A stretch of DNA of 5,036 nucleotides from positions 1 through 5,036 of the forward strand of contig CAKOFP010000262.1 in the NCBI GenBank assembly GCA_933226995.1, in the 5' to 3' direction. Position numbers and translations under genes: made by a program. Shown here piece after piece: positions 1 to 4,936 of this stretch. This DNA comes from Candidatus Nitrosopolaris rasttigaisensis. GTDB lineage: Archaea > Thermoproteota > Nitrososphaeria > Nitrososphaerales > Nitrososphaeraceae. The notes beneath the pieces were generated by a model that was not told where the DNA came from, did not search any database, and was given only the letters and a program-made list of their open reading frames with translations. Numbering within the stretch: position 1 is the stretch's first letter; each line of letters opens with the position of its first letter.

Positions 1-1538
1 GTGCAATACATCTCTTAAATGGGTTATATGATGCTAAAGCGGATAATACTCCTGTTATTGCCATTACAGGAACCACATACTCTGATTTAGTGAATTCTAG
101 CTATCAGCAGGATGTTAACTTGCTACAGCTATATTCAGATGTGGCGGTTTACAATGATATGATAACAGTTCCGGAGCAAGCAGAAATGGCAGTGGATATT
201 GCATGTAGAACCGCACTAGCACAGAGAGGGGTAAGCCACTTAACAATCCCGATTGATGTGCAAGAAAAGAAATTGAATGGTAAATATTCTAGACATAATG
301 TTGCTTACCATACCTCTGACGTTTATGTTGCCGAAACAATTCCAAGCCACTCTTTAATAGAAAAGGCAGCTAAAATCCTCAATGCAGGAAGTAGGATTGT
401 TATACTTGTAGGACAAGGAGCACTTTGGGCTGGAGAAGAAGTAATTGCAGTCGCAGAAAAGTTAGATGCTCCCGTTGTTAAGGCACTCTTGGGTAAAGCA
501 GTAATTCCTGATGACAATCAATATAGTCTTGGCGGTCTTGGTTTACTTGGAACCGAACCGTCTAGTGATGCTATGAGTGATGCAGATACGCTACTTATGG
601 TTGGAACATCTTTTCCATATATCGAATATCTCCCAAAGCCAGGTCAAGCAAGAGGCATTCAGATTGATATAAAGCCTGAAAAGATTGGTCTTCGGTATCC
701 TGTTGAAATTGGCTTAGTAGGTGATTCAAGGCTTACGTTAGCAGCTTTGCTTCCGCTTCTAAATCAAAAGTATGATCTTGAATTCCTAAAGTCAAAACAA
801 CAAGGAATGAAAAATTGGAATAGGTTGATGAAAGAAACAAGTACTAGAACCGATAAGCCTATCAAACCACAGGTTATTGCAGCAGCAGTTTCTGATGAGC
901 TAGAAGAAAATGCAATAATATCTGTAGATTGCGGCACAAACACAACATGGGCTGCTCGTTATATCCATTTGAGAAAGGGTATGAAATTTTCACTCTCGGG
1001 TTCGCTGGCAACAATGGCATGTGGTTTGCCGTACGCAATAGCGGCACAGATAGCATTTCCGGAGAGACAATCCGTAGCGTTCGTAGGTGACGGCGGACTG
1101 AACATGCTGATGGGTGAATTCGCTACTGCTGTACAATACGGTCTTCCTATCAAAGTAATTGTTATAAAAAATAACACATTAGGACTGATCCGTTGGGAAC
1201 AAATGGCATTCCTTGGAAATCCTGAATATGGAGTTGAGTTCAGTCCTATCGACTACGTAAAATTTGCTGAAGCTTGTGGTGGCAAAGGATATGCCATAAG
1301 CGAGCCATCTGAAGTGAAATCTACAATGCATCAAGCCATGAAAGAGAGAAAACCAACAATAGTTGAGGCATATGTTGATCCATTCGTGCCGCCGATGCCG
1401 CCAAAGGTAGAAATGGGCTTTGTGAGTAATTTGGCGGAATCATTCGCAAAAGGACAGCCATATGTCGGAAGAATAGGCTTAACTTTGTTCAGAGACCAAG
1501 TACACAGCATTTTAAAGAATTTACATTCACATTCTTAG
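1..1538 (+). CDS. Thiamine-diphosphate-dependent enzyme, pyruvate oxidase / acetolactate synthase family (5'-truncated by window edge)
   Basis: Cytoplasmic TPP enzyme of the 2-oxo-acid decarboxylating superfamily. The reading frame is open to the left edge (codons start at base 3), giving 511 visible residues against a usual 550-600, so about 50-90 N-terminal residues, including the catalytic glutamate of the PYR domain, lie outside. The GTG at 90 is internal: the bases before it encode HLLNGLYDAK and PVIAITG, typical of the PYR domain. A central domain follows (about 350-800; LVGQGALWAG, GQARGIQIDI, RYPVEIGLVGD). The C-terminal domain carries the TPP/Mg motif GDG (1086-1094) to NN (1170-1175), with 25 residues between. 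The tail PPMPPKVEMG and GQPYVGRIG resembles TPP enzymes annotated as pyruvate oxidase or 'thiamine pyrophosphate-requiring protein' rather than anabolic acetolactate synthase. No small regulatory subunit gene follows, which also argues against ilvB. Substrate and FAD binding cannot be settled from sequence alone. Confidence 0.93.
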   Translation, partial: AIHLLNGLYDAKADNTPVIAITGTTYSDLVNSSYQQDVNLLQLYSDVAVYNDMITVPEQAEMAVDIACRTALAQRGVSHLTIPIDVQEKKLNGKYSRHNVAYHTSDVYVAETIPSHSLIEKAAKILNAGSRIVILVGQGALWAGEEVIAVAEKLDAPVVKALLGKAVIPDDNQYSLGGLGLLGTEPSSDAMSDADTLLMVGTSFPYIEYLPKPGQARGIQIDIKPEKIGLRYPVEIGLVGDSRLTLAALLPLLNQKYDLEFLKSKQQGMKNWNRLMKETSTRTDKPIKPQVIAAAVSDELEENAIISVDCGTNTTWAARYIHLRKGMKFSLSGSLATMACGLPYAIAAQIAFPERQSVAFVGDGGLNMLMGEFATAVQYGLPIKVIVIKNNTLGLIRWEQMAFLGNPEYGVEFSPIDYVKFAEACGGKGYAISEPSEVKSTMHQAMKERKPTIVEAYVDPFVPPMPPKVEMGFVSNLAESFAKGQPYVGRIGLTLFRDQVHSILKNLHSHS

Positions 1539-1552
1539 CACCATGACTGGTG
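1539..1552 (+). terminator. Short stem-loop directly after the TPP enzyme stop codon
   Basis: CACCA (1539-1543), loop TGAC, TGGTG (1548-1552) form a perfect 5-bp stem starting at the first base after the stop. It could protect or terminate the mRNA 3' end, but no oligo-T tract follows, so termination here is a weak inference. A 32-codon frame opens at ATG 1543 and ends at 1641; it shows no recognisable feature and I do not call it a gene. Confidence 0.2.
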
Positions 1553-1718
1553 ACTACTTAGTTAAGCAACTTCTCGCATTGTGCCAGATGTCAATAATAA
1601 CTTTACACTTGTCAACAATTAAGACTTCGAGTTCTAGATAGAGACAGAATAAAATCCAACAACATAGTATCGAAGCAATATTCTATAAACGGGAACTTGA
1701 CATGTAAATCTTAATTCA

Positions 1719-1731
1719 TATAAAAAATATA
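1719..1731 (+). promoter_or_regulatory. BoxA (TATA) promoter element for the 1751 gene
   Basis: TATAAAAAATATA is a strong archaeal TBP site. Its centre (about 1725) is 26 bases before the ATG at 1751, the spacing archaea use between BoxA and the transcription start. Transcription would therefore begin at or next to the start codon, giving a leaderless mRNA. This supports the 1751 start over the internal ATG at residue 12. No Shine-Dalgarno sequence precedes the ATG, in agreement. Confidence 0.55.
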
Positions 1732-1750
1732 CCCCATTCATTGAGCAATA

Positions 1751-2176
1751 ATGTGTGCCATCACAATTCAGGTGTTGTCGTTCATGATCGTTGCGTCTCT
1801 TGCCGCACTAATTCTCCTAACAAACTCTGCTTATGTTTCTATCTCAGCTTTGGCTGTCGCGAGTAGTAAGGTTGGCGGCGGCGCTCTCAGCACCACTCTT
1901 ATTATCCACAATAACAAAGGACCTGTTATTCAGGAAATAGTAAATACACGTAATTCGGGACTTGATATGCAGGTAAACAAATTCTATAGCTGCATTTCAA
2001 AGGTAACTCATGAACCTGTTGAACCGCTAAAAGTTCAGGTAGACAACTGTTATCTTCAAGTTTTTGGTACCGGAAGCAATAGTGCCGGTAACAGTAACGT
2101 TGAAACATACTCACCACCTGCCAGTACTTCAAAGATTTCCAACAACCCACCGGGTATTTTAGTTGAAGTACCTTAG
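1751..2176 (+). CDS. Small secreted or membrane-anchored protein of unknown function
   Basis: The product is 141 residues and I do not recognise the family. Residues about 8-24 are strongly hydrophobic (VLSFMIVASLAALILL), and SISALA at 30-35 could be a signal peptidase site, so the protein is probably exported or held by an N-terminal helix. The remaining 100 or so residues alternate polar and beta-prone stretches (LSTTLIIHNN, EPLKVQVDNCYLQVFG). They contain two cysteines, Cys81 and Cys100, which could form a disulfide outside the cell. The last 35 residues are rich in Ser, Asn and Pro and look disordered. A BoxA at leaderless spacing supports the start. The stop codon TAG shares its G with the GTG of the next small frame. 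The antisense 103-codon frame at 1926-2237 is rejected as a shadow. Confidence 0.75.
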   Translation: MCAITIQVLSFMIVASLAALILLTNSAYVSISALAVASSKVGGGALSTTLIIHNNKGPVIQEIVNTRNSGLDMQVNKFYSCISKVTHEPVEPLKVQVDNCYLQVFGTGSNSAGNSNVETYSPPASTSKISNNPPGILVEVP

Positions 2177-2430
2177 TGGTATTTTTTCTAAATAAAAGAA
2201 AAGCGATTCTGGAAGCTGCTAACGTAAGTAGGACCAATAGGGGGGCTAAGCAAGACGAAGCTAATGTACAAATTATATATTTTAATCACCTGAAAGAATA
2301 TCTGTTGGCCTTGCGAGACAACGTTTTATTTGAGTACGAAGTGAGCAGGTTATATAGGACAACCCAGAACGTATTGCGATTATTGCAGATACAGAATAGA
2401 ATGGAAGAAGTAGCTCCATTTACTATGTAA
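2176..2430 (+). CDS. Possible small helical protein overlapping the upstream stop codon
   Basis: This 84-codon frame starts at a GTG whose first base is the last base of the upstream TAG (TAGTG), an arrangement typical of translational coupling. The product has a basic N-terminus (NKRKAILEAA), a polar middle, and a C-terminal half (about residues 35-75) rich in Leu, Arg and Glu that looks helical and possibly coiled (LKEYLLALRDN, SRLYRTTQNVLRLLQ). No family is recognised. No ATG precedes residue 76, so the GTG is the only reasonable start; the frame is closed by TGA at 2164-2166 just upstream. It may be a real cotranscribed partner of the 1751 gene or a chance open frame in AT-rich DNA. The protein-like composition tips the balance only slightly. 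Confidence 0.4.
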   Translation: MVFFLNKRKAILEAANVSRTNRGAKQDEANVQIIYFNHLKEYLLALRDNVLFEYEVSRLYRTTQNVLRLLQIQNRMEEVAPFTM

Positions 2431-2733
2431 ACAGAAAAAGTTGAAAACCAATCACAATTAGATCCTAGAAGGAGATGTTTTTCATTTCGTTAGCACTTAA
2501 TTTCTCAAGCGTTTTCCAATGCATCTGAATCATAAACGCTTAGAATCTGAATAAAAAAACAATGGCAACTCCGTCCTTCATTATTGGCTGATAAGGTGTA
2601 TTTATATTATCAAGCGGTTTATTCTATCCATTCCTCTGTTAGTCGGGACATCGTGTTAGTGTTAAAACAAGTATGAGTAGTGTTATACATCCGTTTAAGT
2701 ACTACTGATCTATCTTTCTATCTTTCTATCTAT
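2431..2733. other. Intergenic region between convergent genes, no intact gene
   Basis: The region holds an inverted repeat (2507-2541), an 8-bp direct repeat ATCTGAAT (2523-2530 and 2545-2552), an A7 run (2553-2559) and a T5 run (2478-2482). The T5 run could act as an oligo-T terminator for the plus-strand genes. On the minus strand there are protein-like scraps: ATG at 2651 gives MSRLTEEWIE then stop, and a one-base shift there opens 27 codons (NKPLDNINTPYQP, MKDGVAIVF) to 2540. None is long enough to call as a gene. Confidence 0.5.
2507..2541. repeat. 8-bp inverted repeat with 19-base spacer
   Basis: AAGCGTTT (2507-2514) pairs perfectly with AAACGCTT (2534-2541). It lies between convergent genes and could act as a 3' stem-loop, but no T tract follows on either strand. 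One copy of the ATCTGAAT direct repeat lies in the loop; the other begins just after the right arm. Confidence 0.4.
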
Positions 2734-2737
2734 CTAT
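2707..2737. repeat. Tetranucleotide repeat (TATC/TTTC) at the 3' end of the minus-strand gene
   Basis: Units GATC, TATC, TTTC, TATC, TTTC, TATC, TATC and a partial TAT follow without interruption. On the minus strand this reads as GATA/GAAA units beginning at the stop codon (TAG, 2736-2734) of the membrane protein gene. A change in repeat number would alter the 3' untranslated region but not the protein, because the stop is the first thing read. Confidence 0.85.
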
Positions 2738-3141
2738 TGTTCGCCGAGTTCTTTATCAAGCTGATTTTTCAATGAAGTGTACCTACTAAATTTCTTGTCC
2801 CAGTTAGAAAAGAATCTTTGTTCGCTTAATCCAATATACAACCACATTGAAGCCAACATTATTGAAACTCCAATAAAAAACAGGAGAAAGAATCCTACGT
2901 CGGGGAACCTGAACAGGATTCTTTGAATGAAAAAAGGATGAATTACGAGGACTGCAGCAAACATTAAAGAGAGGGGGGCAAGAATGAAGGAAGATAGTAT
3001 CATTACCTTAAAGACACTTCTTATTGCATTCAAATGAGATATTAGTGCATCCAGAAGCTCAACGACACTGGTCTTATTATGTTCCTTTTCTGTATCTTTT
3101 ATAGAATTATCTCCATCGTTCTTGTTACCCTCTGAAGACAT
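2734..3141 (-). CDS. Two-helix membrane protein of unknown function
   Basis: The product is 135 residues. Residues 1-25 are highly charged (SSEGNKNDGDNSIKDTEKEH) and probably disordered. Residues 26-45 form an amphipathic stretch (VVELLDALISHLNAI). Two transmembrane helices follow, at about 46-68 and 82-105, joined by a short loop with basic and aromatic residues (QRILFRFPD). The C-terminus (about 106-135; NWDKKFSRYTSLKNQLDKEL) is charged and helical, possibly a coiled coil. Both ends would face the same side, probably the cytoplasm given their basic residues. No enzymatic motif is seen and no family is recognised. The ATG fits a BoxA-like site about 33 bases upstream. The gene is convergent with 1751/2176 and stands alone. 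Confidence 0.85.
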   Translation of the reverse strand: MSSEGNKNDGDNSIKDTEKEHNKTSVVELLDALISHLNAIRSVFKVMILSSFILAPLSLMFAAVLVIHPFFIQRILFRFPDVGFFLLFFIGVSIMLASMWLYIGLSEQRFFSNWDKKFSRYTSLKNQLDKELGEQ

Positions 3142-3170
3142 TACTGTAGAGCTTGGTGATTTGATGCCTC

Positions 3171-3178
3171 TTAAATTA
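3171..3178 (-). promoter_or_regulatory. Candidate BoxA for the minus-strand membrane protein gene
   Basis: On the minus strand the bases read TAATTTAA, centred about 33 bases before the ATG at 3141. With the usual 25-27 base spacing, transcription would start about 7 bases before the ATG. The match to the archaeal TATA consensus is moderate, so this is tentative. Confidence 0.35.
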
Positions 3179-3200
3179 CTTGGCTAACTATGTTCCTGAT

Positions 3201-3228
3201 CCTACAAGAATAAATTATTTCTTGTAGG
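3201..3228. repeat. Perfect 10-bp stem-loop
   Basis: CCTACAAGAA (3201-3210) and TTCTTGTAGG (3219-3228) flank the 8-base AT-only loop TAAATTAT. It starts 60 bases upstream of the ATG of the 2734-3141 gene and just behind its candidate BoxA, where a regulator could bind. It could also be a terminator for a transcript from either side, although no T run follows the stem. Confidence 0.7.
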
Positions 3229-3249
3229 CGACAATTGTTGGATATAGAG

Positions 3250-3264
3250 AAGGTGGTACACCTT
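3250..3264. repeat. 6-bp hairpin with three-base loop
   Basis: AAGGTG (3250-3255), loop GTA, CACCTT (3259-3264). It sits inside the larger dyad 3195-3288 and would form the second arm of a three-way junction if that region is transcribed. Confidence 0.4.
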
Positions 3265-3373
3265 AAGGTTCGTGTAGGTGGGATCAGGTCACGTTCTCAG
3301 GTATAGAATATACCATCATTTATTCATAGAGCACAGGACTTGTTATGATTCACTAAACGCTATGACGAATTTT

Positions 3374-3385
3374 TGACTCGAGTCA
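3374..3385. repeat. 12-bp perfect palindrome
   Basis: TGACTCGAGTCA is self-complementary over 12 bases. Such sites can bind dimeric regulators, but it is not close to any gene start, so its role is unknown. Confidence 0.35.
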
Positions 3386-3437
3386 GGCAATCGGAGTAAT
3401 TCGAAATCATATTAGCTAAGGGCTTGTGTGTATATTC

Positions 3438-3690
3438 TTACACATCAGGAACCATTAAAAGGAGTTTGCCTTTGTCTATATCGTACAAACTGATATTTCT
3501 AGAAGCTACTTTGGTCTCGTCCAACTCCATTGGAGTGGATGGTTTCAAAAAGTAGAATGTCCTTACAAGATTGAAGAATTTAGAATTTGGCCACGGGCTG
3601 TGAAGATCGGAAAGGATTGATGTGAATTCATCGAAATTCGTATGGTTTATTTCATGAGGAAAATCAAATGAAAATATAAAGAATAGTCAT
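3438..3690 (-). pseudogene. Broken small gene or missed ORF of unknown function, single frameshift near its start
   Basis: On the minus strand an 82-codon stop-free frame (3686 to the TAA at 3440-3438) reads like protein: PHEINHTNFDEFTSILSD, then SPWPNSKFFNLVRTFYFLKP, then ELDETKVASRNISLYDIDKG, then LLLMVPDV and stop. It has no ATG or GTG in its first half. An ATG at 3690-3688 is in another frame and reaches TGA at 3666-3664 after MTILYIFI. Removing one T from the TTTT run at 3671-3674 joins the two into an 83-residue protein starting MTILYISFDFP. That pattern fits either a recent frameshift or a one-base sequence error. I recognise no family. Composition (Trp, paired Phe, a charged C-terminal third) and even codon use argue against a chance frame. 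The product would be soluble with no signal peptide. Confidence 0.5.
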
Positions 3691-3757
3691 GCAACGAAAG
3701 GTATTGTTATGGTCCTTCTACCTGTGGAGATGGAATAAGTGATATCAGAGCATTAGA

Positions 3758-3788
3758 CTAGGAGAAAATAGCTAGAACTAGAACCTAG
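3758..3788. repeat. Cluster of four CTAG sites with a short tandem repeat
   Basis: CTAG occurs at 3758, 3772, 3778 and 3785. The last three form the near-tandem run CTAGAACTAGAACCTAGG (3772-3789), which includes the palindrome CCTAGG. It ends 16 bases before the ATG at 3805, a position where a regulator could act, but no function is established. Confidence 0.35.
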
Positions 3789-3804
3789 GGATTATTAGTT
3801 GACA

Positions 3805-3993
3805 ATGATTCCTATGCTGATTGAAGGTACGGCAGAAAGTGTCGATACGAAACGCTCAATATTATACTATACACCAGAAGAAAATGTTGGTATAGTGGTA
3901 CCAATGGAGCAAATACTTATAAGTCATTCCGTATTGCGTACTATTTGTAATAAATGTCTAACTTTCATTCAAAAATCACTACTGCTACATTAA
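3805..3993 (+). CDS. Small protein of unknown function overlapping the CHRD gene start
   Basis: ATG at 3805 gives 62 residues; a TTG two codons earlier is an alternative start. The first 38 residues (MLIEGTAESVDTKRSILYY, TPEENVGIVVPMEQIL) read like a small beta-rich domain, with acidic and glycine turns between hydrophobic strands. The rest (from about SHSVLRTICNKC) is less protein-like, and its last 13 codons lie over the signal-peptide region of the CHRD gene in another frame. The frame may therefore be a real small gene with a 40-base overlap, or a gene whose true 3' end has been lost. No family recognised. Conserved-looking codons at the front make chance less likely. Confidence 0.45.
   Translation: MIPMLIEGTAESVDTKRSILYYTPEENVGIVVPMEQILISHSVLRTICNKCLTFIQKSLLLH
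3916..3923 (+). promoter_or_regulatory. Candidate BoxA for the CHRD-domain gene
   Basis: CTTATAAG is centred 34 bases before the ATG at 3954, predicting a transcript starting about 7-9 bases before the start codon. The site lies inside the small ORF 3805-3993, so the CHRD gene would be independently transcribed. No Shine-Dalgarno sequence is seen before the ATG. Confidence 0.45.
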
Positions 3994-4637
3994 TTGCAAG
4001 CGTAATTGCAGCGGTATCAACAATTCCAATTTTGACACATGCACAACAGCAGATGTATTTTAGCGCAGATCTGACTGGCAAGAGTATGGTTCCGCCGGTG
4101 GATACTAGTGCAACGGGAACAGCTAAATTCAATGTAAATCCAAACGGAACCTTGTCTTATGAGATCGATGTTATGAATATAAATCAGGTTATTGGCACTC
4201 ATATCAACCTCAAGAACGGAACCGTATTGGCAGAATTACTTAATCTTTATGCAACAACTGGAGGAGGGAACAAGCAGCAATCAGCTTATCCTACTGGACC
4301 GGTCAACGGAAAATTAGTAAGTGATGTTATCACAGCTGCTAAACTAGATGGCCCACTTTTTGGGAAAAATGTTACAGACCTAATTAATTATATGAAGAGC
4401 GGATCGGCATATGTGACTATTCGCACAACGCCGCACCAACAAGGAGAAATCCAAGGCCAAATAGTTCCGTCGAATGCTACTACTACTCCAGCTGCTCCTG
4501 CAATGAATAAGACTGCTGGAACGACTACTTTATCAGCACAACGCCAATGCGTGGGCAGTATACTTGACGCGCCCACCATGCCTACCGCTCATCAGCAGCT
4601 TATCGACAAAATAGTGGCGTGCTTCAATCAGAAATGA
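3954..4637 (+). CDS. Secreted CHRD-domain protein
   Basis: The product is 227 residues. Residues 1-30 form a signal peptide: a short basic start (HSK), hydrophobic core TATLIASVIAAVSTIPIL, and cleavage site THA before QQQ. Residues about 36-170 are a CHRD (chordin-type) domain: FSADLTGKSMVPPVDTSATG opens it, TLSYEIDVMNI and THINLKNGTVL form central strands, and YVTIRTTPHQQGEIQGQI closes it with the family's typical H-x-x-GEI-x-GQI ending. A Thr/Ala/Pro linker (171-194) leads to a short tail containing Cys199 and Cys223, which could form a disulfide. There are five N-x-S/T sequons (Asn64, 88, 139, 174, 185), so surface N-glycosylation is possible. CHRD proteins are frequent in Nitrososphaeria genomes, but their role is unproven; an extracellular or cell-surface binding role is inferred. 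Family and export are well supported, molecular function is not. Confidence 0.93.
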   Translation: MSNFHSKITTATLIASVIAAVSTIPILTHAQQQMYFSADLTGKSMVPPVDTSATGTAKFNVNPNGTLSYEIDVMNINQVIGTHINLKNGTVLAELLNLYATTGGGNKQQSAYPTGPVNGKLVSDVITAAKLDGPLFGKNVTDLINYMKSGSAYVTIRTTPHQQGEIQGQIVPSNATTTPAAPAMNKTAGTTTLSAQRQCVGSILDAPTMPTAHQQLIDKIVACFNQK

Positions 4638-4665
4638 ACACCAAAACAAATAATGTTGGATTAGG

Positions 4666-4674
4666 TATAATATA
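4666..4674 (+). promoter_or_regulatory. BoxA-like element upstream of the 18-bp palindrome
   Basis: TATAATATA is centred at 4670. Archaeal spacing predicts a start at about 4696, inside the palindrome 4692-4709. The element reads well on both strands, so the direction is uncertain, and no coding sequence follows at leaderless distance. Confidence 0.25.
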
Positions 4675-4691
4675 ACGAAAGAACAATGTTA

Positions 4692-4709
4692 TGGTCGTGG
4701 CCACGACCA
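4692..4709. repeat. 18-bp perfect GC-rich palindrome
   Basis: TGGTCGTGG followed at once by CCACGACCA: 18 bases that equal their own reverse complement, in AT-rich surroundings. It lies 55 bases after the CHRD stop codon. The lack of a loop favours a DNA site for a dimeric protein over an RNA hairpin, although a shorter stem with an internal loop is possible. No T tract follows. Confidence 0.8.
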
Positions 4710-4812
4710 CTACCTTATGAAGATAATCGGCGAAATTTAGAATGTGGGCTCAGCACCTATATCTGATTAAGCCGATTCGAGTGACGTTATAGAAGTTACT
4801 GGAGACTGTTGG

Positions 4813-4828
4813 CACATCACATGATGTG
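4813..4828. repeat. 6-bp hairpin with tetraloop
   Basis: CACATC (4813-4818), loop ACAT, GATGTG (4823-4828). A second register pairs TCACAT with ATGTGA around a single central G (4823). Confidence 0.4.
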
Positions 4829-4907
4829 AGAGGTTACGAGCATAAATCTACATCATCATCAAGATCGTCCTAAAGAGGCTCATCAATATATTAAATCAAA
4901 TAAACCG

Positions 4908-4936
4908 CCATTGTTCGCTTCACGAACTTGCAATGG
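4908..4936. repeat. Imperfect stem-loop (6 + 4 bp with bulge)
   Basis: CCATTG (4908-4913) pairs with CAATGG (4931-4936), and TTCG (4914-4917) pairs with CGAA (4923-4926) around the loop CTTCA. The four bases CTTG (4927-4930) form a one-sided bulge. Resembles an RNA hairpin more than an operator. Function unknown. Confidence 0.45.

Larger units (their letters stand above)
3195..3288. other. Nested inverted repeats, possible structured RNA or regulatory element
   Basis: An outer pair CCTGATCC (3195-3202) and GGATCAGG (3281-3288) encloses a perfect 10-bp hairpin (3201-3228) and a 6-bp hairpin (3250-3264). The outer pair can extend by three more pairs (TAC 3203-3205 with GTG 3278-3280, one of them a wobble). 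That extension competes with the first hairpin, because CCTACA (3201-3206) can pair with TGTAGG at either 3223-3228 or 3274-3279. The element lies upstream of the minus-strand membrane gene and could be its operator, a leader or a small RNA. The strand cannot be decided. Confidence 0.35.
3142..3437. other. Non-coding spacer with stem-loops
   Basis: No frame here looks like a gene. The notable content is the group of pairing elements at 3195-3288 and a 12-bp palindrome at 3374-3385, listed separately. A 22-codon minus-strand stretch free of stops (3343-3411; YDFELLRLPDSS) lies just downstream of the broken frame at 3438-3690 but is too short to interpret. Confidence 0.5.

Noticed and set aside
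90..92. GTG as the start of the TPP enzyme
   Set aside because: The frame is open upstream to the window edge and the 29 codons before it encode typical PYR-domain sequence, so this is an internal valine.
1543..1641. 32-codon plus-strand frame right after the TPP enzyme
   Set aside because: Short, no recognisable features, begins inside a stem-loop, and no promoter or ribosome site supports it.
1926..2237. 103-codon minus-strand frame opposite the 1751 and 2176 genes
   Set aside because: It lies almost wholly antisense to a better-supported gene with a promoter and signal peptide. Its composition (many Tyr, Cys and Leu, no domain pattern) is typical of a shadow frame.
2475..2528. Tiny ORF at ATG 2475 overlapping a GGAG-like sequence
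   Set aside because: Only 17 codons, and the purine-rich sequence is too close to the ATG to serve as its ribosome site.
2707..2737. CRISPR-like repeats
   Set aside because: The repeat units are 4 bases long with no spacers; this is a simple-sequence repeat.
4840..4890. C/D box sRNA (TGATGA motifs on the minus strand)
   Set aside because: The TGATGATGA run looks like a C box, but no properly spaced CTGA D box or K-turn pairing follows.
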